DNA of 64,000 nucleotides, taken from NCBI GenBank assembly GCA_030063045.1, contig JAQSEB010000055.1, positions 1,178,001 through 1,242,000 on the forward strand, given 5' to 3'. The number at the start of each line of letters is the position of its first letter. Position 1 is the stretch's first letter. Positions 53,420-64,000 of the stretch are shown in pieces. Below the pieces are notes generated by a model. That model was given only the letters and a program-made list of their open reading frames with translations. It was not told where the DNA came from and did not search any database. The translations under genes and the position numbers were made by a program. This stretch comes from Pratylenchus scribneri (Eukaryota; Nematoda; Chromadorea; Rhabditida; Pratylenchidae).

Positions 53420-54944
53420 TTTGACATGTTTTGGGCTAGGATTTGAATTTTTCAAAATTCTTTTGTTAGAATCATATTCTCCATCAAAAAATATAAGCCT
53501 ATCTTTTTTTAGATTTTTAAAATACCCTCATATTGATTTTTTATGAATTTCTAAAAAATGGCCACAAAATTCAATTATGCCTAGGGTGTATTTGACATGA
53601 TTTAGGCTAGGATTTGAATTTTTTTAAATTCTTTTGTTAGAATCATATTCTCCATCAAAAAATACAGTCCTATATTTTTTATTTTGTTAATATACCCTCA
53701 TATTGATTTTTTATGGATAACAAAAAATGGCCACAAAATTCAATTATGCCTAGGGTGTATTTGACATGTTTTGGGCTAGGATTTGAATTTTTCAAAATTC
53801 TTTTGTTAGAATCATATTCTCCATCAAAAAATACAGTCCTATATTTTTTATTTTGTTAATATACCCTCATATTGATTTTTTATGGATAACAAAAAATGGC
53901 CACAAAATTCAATTATGCCTAGGGTGTATTTGACATGTTTTGGGCTAGGATTTGAATTTTTCAAAATTCTTTTGTTAGAATCATATTCTCCATCAAAAAA
54001 TACAGTCCTATATTTTTTTTTTGTTAATATACCCTCATATTGATTTTTTATGGATAACAAAAAATGGCCACAAAATTCAATTATGCCTAGGGTGTATTTG
54101 ACATGTTTTGGGCTAGGATTTGAATTTTTCAAAATTCTTTTGTTAGAATCATATTCTCCATCAAAAAATACAGTCCTATATTTTTTATTTTGTTAATATA
54201 CCTTCATATTGATTTTTTATGGATAACAAAAAATGGCCACAAAATTCAATTATGCCTAGGGTGTATTTGACATGATTTAGGCTAGGATTTGAATTTTTTT
54301 AAATTCTTTTGTTAGAATCATATTCTCCATCAAAAAATACAGTCCTATATTTTTTATTTTATTAATATACCCTCATACTGATTTTTTATGAATTTCTAAA
54401 ATATGGCCACAAAATTCAATTATGCCTAGGGTATATTTGACATGTTTTGGGCTAGGATTTGAATTTTTCAAAATTCTTTTGTTAGAATCATATTCTCCAT
54501 CAAAAAATATAAGCCTATCTTTTTTTAGATTTTTAAAATACCCTCATATTGATTTTTTATGAATTTCTAAAAAATGGCCACAAAATTCAATTATGCCTAG
54601 GGTGTATTTGACATTATTTAGGCTAGGATTTGAATTTTTTTAAATTCTTTTGTTAGAATCATATTCTCCATCAAAAAATACAGTCCTATATTTTTTATTT
54701 TGTTAATATACCCTCATATTGATTTTTTATGGATAACAAAAAATGGCCACAAAATTCAATTATGCCTAGGGTGTATTTGACATGTTTTGGGCTAGGATTT
54801 GAATTTTTCAAAATTCTTTTGTTAGAATCATATTCTCCATCAAAAAATACAGTCCTATATTTTTTTTTTGTTAATATACCCTCATACTGATTTTTTATGA
54901 ATTTCTAAAAAATGGCCACAAAATTCAATTATGCCTAGGGTGTA

Positions 54945-55624
54945 TTTGACATGTTTTGGGCTAGGATTTGAATTTTTCAAAATTCTTTTGTTAGAATCAT
55001 ATTCTCCATCAAAAAATACAGTCCTATATTTTTTATTTTGTTAATATACCCTCATATTGATTTTTTATGAATTTCTAAAAAATGGCCACAAAATTCAATT
55101 ATGCCTAGGGTGTATTTGACATGTTTTGGGCTAGGATTTGAATTTTTCAAAATTCTTTTGTTAGAATCATATTCTCCATCAAAAAATACAGTCCTATATT
55201 TTTTATTTTGTTAATATACCCTCATATTGATTTTTTATGAATTTCTAAAAAATGGCCACAAAATTCAATTATGCCTAGGGTGTATTTGACATGTTTTGGG
55301 CTAGGATTTGAATTTTTCAAAATTCTTTTGTTAGAATCATATTCTCCATCAAAAAATACAGTCCTATATTTTTTATTTTGTTAATATACCCTCATATTGA
55401 TTTTTTATGAATTTCTAAAAAATGGCCACAAAATTCAATTATGCCTAGGGTGTATTTGACATGTTTTGGGCTAGGATTTGAATTTTTCAAAATTCTTTTG
55501 TTAGAATCATATTCTCCATCAAAAAATACAGTCCTATATTTTTTATTTTGTTAATATACCCTCATATTGATTTTTTATGAATTTCTAAAAAATGGCCACA
55601 AAATTCAATTATGCCTAGGGTGTA
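54945..55624 (+). repeat. Run of four identical 170-bp M1 monomers
   Basis: Monomers starting at 54945, 55115, 55285 and 55455 read the same throughout (GGGC, TCAAAA, TCCATC, full T-tract, CATATTG, CTAAAAAATGG, GCCTAGGGTGTA). A like run lies at about 52568-53077. Identity over consecutive copies points to recent local amplification. Confidence 0.85.
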
Positions 55625-55794
55625 TTTGACATGTTTTGGGCTAGGATTTGAATTTTTCAAAATTCTTTTGTTAGAATCATATTCTCCATCAAAAAATACA
55701 GTCCTATATTTTTTATTTTGTTAATATACCCTCATACTGATTTTTTATGAATTTCTAAAATATAGCCACAAAATTCAATTATGCCTAGGGTATA

Positions 55795-58336
55795 TTTGAC
55801 ATGTTTTGGGCTAGGATTTGAATTTTTCAAAATTCTTTTGTTAGAATCATATTCTCCATCAAAAAATATAAGCCTATCTTTTTTTAGATTTTTAAAATAC
55901 CCTCATATTGATTTTTTATGAATTTCTAAAAAATGGCCACAAAATTCAATTATGCCTAGGGTGTATTTGACATGATTTAGGCTAGGATTTGAATTTTTTA
56001 AATTCTTTTGTTAGAATCATATTCTCCATCAAAAAATACAGTCCTATATTTTTTATTTTGTTAATATACCCTCATATTGATTTTTTATGGATAACAAAAA
56101 ATGGCCACAAAATTCAATTATGCCTAGGGTGTATTTGACATGTTTTGGGCTAGGATTTGAATTTTTCAAAATTCTTTTGTTAGAATCATATTCTCCATCA
56201 AAAAATACAGTCCTATATTTTTTTTTTGTTAATATACCCTCATACTGATTTTTTATGAATTTCTAAAAAATGGCCACAAAATTCAATTATGCCTAGGGTG
56301 TATTTGACATGTTTTGGGCTAGGATTTGAATTTTTCAAAATTCTTTTGTTAGAATCATATTCTCCATCAAAAAATACAGTCCTATATTTTTTATTTTGTT
56401 AATATACCCTCATATTGATTTTTTATGAATTTCTAAAAAATGGCCACAAAATTCAATTATGCCTAGGGTGTATTTGACATGTTTTGGGCTAGGATTTGAA
56501 TTTTTCAAAATTCTTTTGTTAGAATCATATTCTCCATCAAAAAATACAGTCCTATATTTTTTTTTTGTTAATATACCCTCATACTGATTTTTTATGAATT
56601 TCTAAAAAATGGCCACAAAATTCAATTATGCCTAGGGTGTATTTGACATGTTTTGGGCTAGGATTTGAATTTTTCAAAATTCTTTTGTTAGAATCATATT
56701 CTCCATCAAAAAATACAGTCCTATATTTTTTATTTTGTTAATATACCCTCATATTGATTTTTTATGAATTTCTAAAAAATGGCCACAAAATTCAATTATG
56801 CCTAGGGTGTATTTGACATGTTTTGGGCTAGGATTTGAATTTTTCAAAATTCTTTTGTTAGAATCATATTCTCCATCAAAAAATACAGTCCTATATTTTT
56901 TATTTTGTTAATATACCCTCATATTGATTTTTTATGAATTTCTAAAAAATGGCCACAAAATTCAATTATGCCTAGGGTGTATTTGACATGTTTTGGGCTA
57001 GGATTTGAATTTTTCAAAATTCTTTTGTTAGAATCATATTCTCCATCAAAAATACAGTCCTATATTTTTTATTTTGTTAATATACCCTCATATTGATTTT
57101 TTATGAATTTCTAAAAAATGGCCACAAAATTCAATTATGCCTAGGGTGTATTTGACATGTTTTGGGCTAGGATTTGAATTTTTCAAAATTCTTTTGTTAG
57201 AATCATATTCTCCATCAAAAAATACAGTCCTATATTTTTTATTTTGTTAATATACCCTCATACTGATTTTTTATGAATTTCTAAAATATGGCCACAAAAT
57301 TCAATTATGCCTAGGGTGTATTTGACATGTTTTGAGCTAGGATTTGAATTTTTTTAAATTCTTTTGTTAGAATCATATTCTCTATCAAAAAATACAGTCC
57401 TATATTTTTTATTTTGTTAATATACCCTCATATTGATTTTTTATGGATAACAAAAAATGGCCACAAAATTCAATTATGCCTAGGGTGTATTTGACATGTT
57501 TTGGGCTAGGATTTGAATTTTTCAAAATTCTTTTGTTAGAATCATATTCTCCATCAAAAAATATAAGCCTATCTTTTTTTAGATTTTTAAAATACCCTCA
57601 TATTGATTTTTTATGAATTTCTAAAAAATGGCCACAAAATTCAATTATGCCTAGGGTGTATTTGACATGTTTTAGGCTAGGATTTGAATTTTTTTAAATT
57701 CTTTTGTTAGAATCATATTCTCCATCAAAAAATACAGTCCTATATTTTTTTTTGTTAATATACCCTCATACTGATTTTTTATGAATTTCTAAAAAATGGC
57801 CACAAAATTCAATTATGCCTAGGGGGTATTTGACATGTTTTGGGCTAGGATTTGAATTTTTCAAAATTCTTTTGTTAGAATCATATTCTCCATCAAAAAA
57901 TACAGTCCTATATTTTTTATTTTGTTAATATACCCTCATATTGATTTTTTATGAATTTCTAAAAAATGGCCACAAAATTCAATTATTCCTAGGGTGTATT
58001 TGACATGTTTTGAGCTAGGATTTGAATTTTTTTAAATTCTTTTGTTAGAATCATATTCTCCATCAAAAAATACAGTCCTATATTTTTTATTTTGTTAATA
58101 TACCCTCATATTGATTTTTTATGAATTTCTAAAAAATGGCCACAAAATTCAATTATGCCTAGTGTGTATTTGACATGTTTTGAGCTAGGATTTGAATTTT
58201 TCAAAATTCTTTTGTTAGAATCATATTCTCCATCAAAAAATACAGTCCTATATTTTTTATTTTGTTAATATACCCTCATATTGATTTTTATGGATTACAA
58301 AAAATGGCCACAAAATTCAATTATGCCTAGGGTGTA
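55795..58336 (+). repeat. Domain 2e: M1-rich stretch
   Basis: Begins like the 13/14-mer unit (M2, M3, contracted M1) and then runs through mostly GGGC/TCCATC/CATATTG M1 copies to about 57.3 kb, several of them identical. A one-off CATCAAAAATACAG shortening occurs near 57050. It then passes through M3, M2, a contracted M1 ending in GCCTAGGGGGTATTT (near 57824) and GAGC/CTAGTGTG copies. No gene is present. Confidence 0.85.
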
Positions 58337-61223
58337 TTTGACATGTTTTGAGCTAGGATTTGAATTTTTTTAAATTCTTTTTTTAGAATCATATTCTCCA
58401 TCAAAAAATACAGTCCTATATTTTTTATTTTGTTAATATACCCTCATATTGATTTTTTATGAATTTCTAAAAAATGGCCACAAAATTCAATTATGCCTAG
58501 TGTGTATTTGACATGTTTTGAGCTAGGATTTGAATTTTTTTAAATTCTTTTGTTAGAATCATATTCTCCATCAAAAAATACAGTCCTATATTTTTTATTT
58601 TGTTAATATACCCTCATACTGATTTTTTATGAATTTCTAAAATATGGCCACAAAATTCAATTATGCCTAGGGTGTATTTGACATGTTTTAGGCTAGGATT
58701 TGAATTTTTTTAAATTCTTTTGTTAGAATCATATTCTCCATCACAAAATACAGTCCTATATTTTTTATTTTTTTAATATACCCTCATACTGATTTTTTAT
58801 GAATTTCTAAAATATGGCCACAAAATTCAATTATGCCTAGGGTATATTTGACATGTTTTGGGCTAGGATTTGAATTTTTCAAAATTCTTTTGTTAGAATC
58901 ATATTCTCCATCAAAAAATACAGTCCTATATTTTTTATTTTGTTAATATACCCTCATATTGATTTTTTATGGATTACAAAAAATGGCCACAAAATTCAAT
59001 TATGCCTAGGGTGTATTTGACATGTTTTGGGCTAGGATTTGAATTTTTCAAAATTCTTTTGTTAGAATCATATTCTCCATCAAAAAATATAAGCCTATCT
59101 TTTTTTAGATTTTTAAAATACCCTCATATTGATTTTTTATGAATTTCTAAAAAATGGCCACAAAATTCAATTATGCCTAGGGTGTATTTGACATGTTTTA
59201 GGCTAGGATTTGAATTTTTTTAAATTCTTTTGTTAGTATCATATTCTCCATCAAAAAATACAGTCCTATATTTTTTATTTTGTTAATATACCCTCATATT
59301 GATTTTTTATGAATTTCTAAAAAATGGCCACAAAATTCAATTATGCCTAGGGTGTATTTGACATGTTTTAGGCTAGGATTTGAATTTTTTTAAATTCTTT
59401 TGTTAGAATCATATTCTCCATCAAAAAATACAGTCATATATTTTTTTTTTGTTAATATACCCTCATACTGATTTTTTATGAATTTCTAAAAAATGGCCAC
59501 AAAATTCAATTATGCCTAGGGTGTATTTGACATGTTTTGGGCTAGGATTTGAATTTTTCAAAATTCTTTTGTTAGAATCATATTCTCCATCAAAAAATAC
59601 AGTCCTATATTTTTTATTTTGTTAATATACCCTCATACTGATTTTTTATGAATTTCTAAAATATGGCCACAAAATTCAATTATGCCTAGGGTGTATTTGA
59701 CATGTTTTGAGCTAGGATTTGAATTTTTTTAAATTCTTTTTTTAGAATCATATTCTCCATCAAAAAATACAGTCCTATATTTTTTATTTTGTTAATATAC
59801 CCTCATATTGATTTTTTATGAATTTCTAAAAAATGGCCACAAAATTCAATTATGCCTAGTGTGTATTTGACATGTTTTGAGCTAGGATTTGAATTTTTTT
59901 AAATTCTTTTGTTAGAATCATATTCTCCATCAAAAAATAAAGTACTATATTTTTTATTTTGTTAATATACCCTCATACTGATTTTTTATGAATTTCTAAA
60001 AAATGGCCACAAAATTCAATTATGCCTAGGGTGTATTTGACATGTTTTGAGCTAGGATTTGAATTTTTTTAAATTCTTTTGTTAGAATCATATTCTCCAT
60101 CAAAAAATACAGTCCTATATTTTTTATTTTGTTAATATACCCTCATACTGATTTTTTATGAATTTCTAAAATATGGCCACAAAATTCAATTATGCCTAGG
60201 GTGTATTTGACATGTTTTAGGCTAGGATTTGAATTTTTTTAAATTCTTTTGTTAGAATCATATTCTCCATCACAAAATACAGTCCTATATTTTTTATTTT
60301 TTTAATATACCCTCATACTGATTTTTTATGAATTTCTAAAATATGGCCACAAAATTCAATTATGCCTAGGGTATATTTGACATGTTTTGGGCTAGGATTT
60401 GAATTTTTCAAAATTCTTTTGTTAGAATCATATTCTCCATCAAAAAATACAGTCCTATATTTTTTATTTTGTTAATATACCCTCATATTGATTTTTTATG
60501 GATTACAAAAAATGGCCACAAAATTCAATTATGCCTAGGGTGTATTTGACATGTTTTGGGCTAGGATTTGAATTTTTCAAAATTCTTTTGTTAGAATCAT
60601 ATTCTCCATCAAAAAATATAAGCCTATCTTTTTTTAGATTTTTAAAATACCCTCATATTGATTTTTTATGAATTTCTAAAAAATGGCCACAAAATTCAAT
60701 TATGCCTAGGGTGTATTTGACATGTTTTAGGCTAGGATTTGAATTTTTTTAAATTCTTTTGTTAGAATCATATTCTCCATCAAAAAATACAGTCCTATAT
60801 TTTTTATTTTGTTAATATACCCTCATATTGATTTTTTATGAATTTCTAAAAAATGGCCACAAAATTCAATTATGCCTAGGGTGTATTTGACATGTTTTAG
60901 GCTAGGATTTGAATTTTTTTAAATTCTTTTGTTAGAATCATATTCTCCATCAAAAAATACAGTCATATATTTTTTTTTGTTAATATACCCTCATACTGAT
61001 TTATTATGAATTTCTAAAAAATGGCCACAAAATTCAATTATGCCTAGGGTGTATTTGACATGTTTTGGGCTAGGATTTGAATTTTTCAAAATTCTTTTGT
61101 TAGAATCATATTCTCCATCAAAAAATACAGTCCTATATTTTTTATTTTGTTAATATACCCTCATACTGATTTTTTATGAATTTCTAAAATATGGCCACAA
61201 AATTCAATTATGCCTAGGGTGTA
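58337..61223 (+). repeat. 8/9-mer higher-order repeat pair (1359 and 1528 bp)
   Basis: Copy A is 58337-59695 and copy B is 59696-61223. Both start with a GAGC monomer reading CTTTTTTTAGAATC (G of TTTTGTTAG lost), followed by a GCCTAGTGTG junction. Later markers CATCACAAAATAC (58743, 60271) and CAGTCATATAT (59432, 60961) are 1528-1529 bp apart. Copy B has one extra GAGC monomer near 59.87-60.2 kb, which explains the change of shift from 1359 to 1528. No gene is present. Confidence 0.87.
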
Positions 61224-61732
61224 TTTGACATGTTTTGAGCTAGGATTTGAATTTTTTTAAATTCTTTTGTTAGAATCATATTCTCCATCAAAAAATAAAG
61301 TACTATATTTTTTATTTTGTTAATATACCCTCATACTGATTTTTTATGAATTTCTAAAATATGGCCACAAAATTCAATTATGCCTAGGGTATATTTGACA
61401 TGTTTTGGGCTAGGATTTGAATTTTTCAAAATTCTTTTGTTAGAATCATATTCTCGATCAAAAAATATAAGCCTATCTTTTTTTAGATTTTTAAAATACC
61501 CTCATATTGATTTTTTATGAATTTCTAAAAAATGGCCACAAAATTCAATTATGCCTAGGGTGTATTTGACATGTTTTAGGCTAGGATTTGAATTTTTTTA
61601 AATTCTTTTGTTAGAATCATATTCTCCATCAAAAAATACAGTCCTATATTTTTTTTTGTTAATATACCCTCATACTGATTTTTTATGAATTTCTAAAAAA
61701 TGGCCACAAAATTCAATTATGCCTAGGGTATA
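61224..61732 (+). repeat. Three-monomer transition before the M4 zone
   Basis: A GAGC M1 with ATAAAGTACTAT (as at 59941, shift 1358), an M2 with TCTCGATC (one of three CpG dinucleotides seen in the window, at 61455) and a contracted TTTTAGGC M1. These resemble the start of a third copy of the 8/9-mer unit, which is then cut off. Confidence 0.8.
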
Positions 61733-61902
61733 TTTGACATGTTTTGGGCTAGGATTTGAATTTTTTTAAATTCTTTTATTAGAATCATATTCTCCATCAA
61801 AAAATACAGTCCTATTTTTTTCATTTTTTTAAAATACCCCCATATTGATTTTTTATGAATTTCTAAAATATGGCCACAAAATTCAATTATGCCTAGGGTG
61901 TA
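61733..61902 (+). repeat. M4 reference monomer (170 bp)
   Basis: Differs from M1 in TTTTATTAGAATC (M1: TTTTGTTAGAATC) and in the central block, where CAGTCCTA is followed by T7, CATTTTTTTAAAATACCCCC and CATATTG. The left part of the block agrees with M1 (CAGTCC) and the right part with M2 (TTTAAAATACC). The first M2 copy (9342-9512) also has the ACCCCC form. Confidence 0.92.
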
Positions 61903-64000
61903 TTTGACATGTTTTGAGCTAGGATTTGAATTTTTTTAAATTCTTTTATTAGAATCATATTCTCCATCAAAAAATACAGTCCTATTTTTTTCATTTTTTT
62001 AAAATACCCCCATATTGATTTTTTATGAATTTCTAAAATATGGCCACAAAATTCAATTATGCCTAGGGTGTATTTGACATGTTTTGAGCTAGGATTTGAA
62101 TTTTTTTAAATTCTTTTATTAGAATCATATTCTCCATCAAAAAATACAGTCCTATTTTTTTCATTTTTTTAAAATACCCCCATATTGATTTTTTATGAAT
62201 TTCTAAAAAATGGCCACAAAATTCAATTATGCCTAGGGTGTATTTGACATGTTTTAGGCTAGGATTTGAATTTTTTTAAATTCTTTTGTTAGAATCATAT
62301 TCTCCATCAAAAAATACAGTCCTATATTTTTTTTTGTTAATATACCCTCATACTGATTTTTTATGAATTTCTAAAATATGGCCACAAAATTCAATTATGC
62401 CTAGGGTGTATTTGACATGTTTTGAGCTAGGATTTGAATTTTTTTAAATTCTTTTGTTAGAATCATATTCTCCATCAAAAAATACAGTCCTATATTTTTT
62501 TTTGTTAATATACCCTCATACTGATTTTTTATGAATTTCTAAAATATGGCCACAAAATTCAATTATGCCTAGGGTGTATTTGACATGTTTTGGGCTAGGA
62601 TTTGAATTTTTCAAAATTCTTTTGTTAGAATCATATTCTCCATCAAAAAATATAAGCCTATCTTTTTTTAGATTTTTAAAATACCCTCATATTGATTTTT
62701 TATGAATTTCTAAAAAATGGCCACAAAATTCAATTATGCCTAGGGTGTATTTGACATGTTTTAGGCTAGGATTTGAATTTTTTTAAATTCTTTTGTTAGA
62801 ATCATATTCTCCATCAAAAAATACAGTCCTATATTTTTTTTTGTTAATATACCCTCATACTGATTTTTTATGAATTTCTAAAAAATGGCCACAAAATTCA
62901 ATTATGCCTAGGGTGTATTTGACATGTTTTGGGCTAGGATTTGAATTTTTTTAAATTCTTTTATTAGAATCATATTCTCCATCAAAAAATACAGTCCTAT
63001 TTTTTTCATTTTTTTAAAATACCCCCATATTGATTTTTTATGAATTTCTAAAATATGGCCACAAAATTCAATTATGCCTAGGGTGTATTTGACATGTTTT
63101 GGGCTAGGATTTGAATTTTTTTAAATTCTTTTATTAGAATCATATTCTCCATCAAAAAATACAGTCCTATTTTTTTCATTTTTTTAAAATACCCCCATAT
63201 TGATTTTTTATGAATTTCTAAAATATGGCCACAAAATTCAATTATGCCTAGGGTGTATTTGACATGTTTTGAGCTAGGATTTGAATTTTTTTAAATTCTT
63301 TTGTTAGAATCATATTCTCCATCAAAAAATACAGTCCTATATTTTTTTTTGTTAATATACCCTCATACTGATTTTTTATGAATTTCTAAAAAATGGCCAC
63401 AAAATTCAATTATGCCTAGGGTGTATTTGACATGTTTTGAGCTAGGATTTGAATTTTTTTAAATTCTTTTGTTAGAATCATATTCTCCATCACAAAATAC
63501 AGTCCTATATTTTTATTTTTTTAATATACCCTCATACTGATTTTTTATGAATTTCTAAAAAATGGCCACAAAATTCAATTATGCCTAGGGTATATTTGAC
63601 ATGTTTTGGGCTAGGATTTGAATTTTTTTAAATTCTTTTATTAGAATCATATTCTCCATCAAAAAATACAGTCCTATTTTTTTCATTTTTTTAAAATACC
63701 CCCATATTGATTTTTTATGAATTTCTAAAATATGGCCACAAAATTCAATTATGCCTAGGGTGTATTTGACATGTTTTGAGCTAGGATTTGAATTTTTTTA
63801 AATTCTTTTATTAGAATCATATTCTCCATCAAAAAATACAGTCCTATTTTTTTCATTTTTTTAATATACCCTCATACTGATTTTTTATGAATTTCTAAAA
63901 AATGGCCACAAAATTCAATTATGCCTAGGGTATATTTGACATGTTTTGGGCTAGGATTTGAATTTTTTTAAATTCTTTTATTAGAATCATATTCTCCATC
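61733..64000 (+). repeat. Domain 3: M4 monomers mixed with M1 and M2
   Basis: Monomers start at 61733, 61903, 62073, 62243, 62411, 62579, 62750, 62918, 63088, 63258, 63426, 63595, 63765 and 63935 (cut by the window end). Those at 61733, 61903, 62073, 62918, 63088 and 63595 are M4, 62579 is M2 and most others are M1 with contracted T-tracts. The copy at 63765 is mixed: the M4 left part with TTTTTTTCATTTTTTT, then the M1 ending TTAATATACCCTCATACTG. No gene is present. Confidence 0.9.

Larger units (their letters stand above)
51213..55794 (+). repeat. 13/14-mer higher-order repeat pair (2207 and 2375 bp)
   Basis: Copy 1 is 51213-53419 and copy 2 is 53420-55794; a third, diverged copy starts at 55795. 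Each begins with M2, then a run of M3, an M1 with ATTTTATTAATATACC, M2, M3, a contracted M1 and a run of near-identical M1. Markers GACATTATTT (52235, 54610), ACCTTCATATTG (51826, 54201) and ATTTTATTAA (51981, 54356) are all 2375 bp apart. Copy 2 has one more M3 in its first run (four against three). No gene is present. Confidence 0.9.
1..64000 (+). repeat. Single ~170-bp tandem satellite array filling the window
   Basis: The motif TTTGACATG recurs every 168-171 bp from base 1 to base 63935, and the last copy is cut by the window end. From 1 to about 5000 the spacing is exactly 170 bp (1, 171, 341 ... 4931). Every copy reads in the same direction; I saw no inverted monomer, unique spacer or inserted element. 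One typical monomer has 23 C and 21 G in 170 bp (about 26% G+C). The length is close to a nucleosome repeat, as in many centromeric satellites of plants and animals, but location in the chromosome is an inference. Neither array end is inside the window, so 64 kb is a minimum length. The strand given is arbitrary. Confidence 0.99.

Noticed and set aside
1..64000. CENP-B box
   Set aside because: The canonical core needs TTCG and CGGG; the repeat has essentially no CpG, and no similar 17-bp motif was seen.
1..64000. CRISPR array
   Set aside because: Repeats are contiguous 170-bp units with no unique spacers between them and no cas genes.
1..64000. Bacterial-type promoters (TTGACA with TATAAT-like hexamers) once per monomer
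   Set aside because: TTTGACATG and TATA-rich stretches arise from the AT-rich consensus; there is no gene downstream and the array is eukaryotic in character.
1..64000. Telomere-like repeats around CCCTAGGG
   Set aside because: Only one CCTAGGG-like motif occurs per monomer, never as tandem CCCTAA or CCCTAAA.
1..64000. Assembly artefact repeating one read
   Set aside because: Monomers differ in linked, graded ways and the higher-order units carry whole-monomer gains and losses, which simple duplication of one read would not give. Local collapse or expansion still cannot be excluded without reads.

Overview
The whole 64-kb window is one uninterrupted tandem satellite DNA array. About 375-380 copies of an AT-rich monomer (170 bp consensus, with common 168, 169 and 171 bp forms) lie head to tail in a single orientation. 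I see no protein-coding gene, RNA gene, transposon insertion, inversion or unique-sequence spacer. One typical monomer is about 26% G+C and lacks CpG; I found only three CpG dinucleotides by eye in the window. A homogeneous array of near-nucleosome-length monomers is typical of eukaryotic centromeric, pericentromeric or subtelomeric heterochromatin. The sequence does not let me name the species, or say which of those positions this is.

Monomer coordinates below count from the TTTGACATG at position 1. Four main monomer classes differ by swapped internal blocks. M1 (170 bp, or 167-169 bp when the central T-tract is contracted) has the central block ACAGTCC...ATTTTGTTAATATACC. M2 (171 bp) replaces it with ATAAGCC...AGATTTTTAAAATACC. 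M3 (168-169 bp) replaces ATGAATTTCTAAAAAATGG with ATGGATAACAAAAAATGG or ATGGATTACAAAAAATGG. M4 (170 bp) has CATTTTTTTAAAATACCCCC and occurs only at the 3' end. Linked small variants (GGGC/GAGC, TCAAAA/TTTAAA, TACATC/TCCATC, CTAGGG/CTAGTG) subdivide these classes.

Layout: 1-9171 is a homogeneous M1 domain with TACATC and a loose 340-bp dimer periodicity. At 9172 it gives way to the TCCATC domain, where M1, M2 and M3 mix. That domain holds nested higher-order repeats (HORs): about 1.53 kb (9-mer) at 11.6-14.3 kb; blocks of about 2.6-2.75 kb and a 1697-bp tandem 10-mer at 14.7-22.7 kb; a short dimeric stretch at 22.75-25.1 kb; a 20-mer of about 3.39 kb in two full copies and one partial copy from 25.1 kb; 10- to 12-mer units within a 4.2-4.4 kb duplicated block at 34-47 kb; an island of TACATC monomers at 47.0-47.5 kb; a 1528-bp 9-mer pair at 47.5-50.5 kb; a 13/14-mer pair (2207 and 2375 bp) at 51.2-55.8 kb; and an 8/9-mer pair at 58.3-61.2 kb. 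From 61,733 to the end, M4 monomers appear among M1 and M2.

There are no genes to work together. What the array shows is its own turnover: unequal exchange in whole-monomer steps, block swapping between monomers, local amplification of identical monomers, and retention of short dyad-symmetric motifs in nearly all variants. The few short open frames on either strand are by-products of monomers whose length happens to be a multiple of three.
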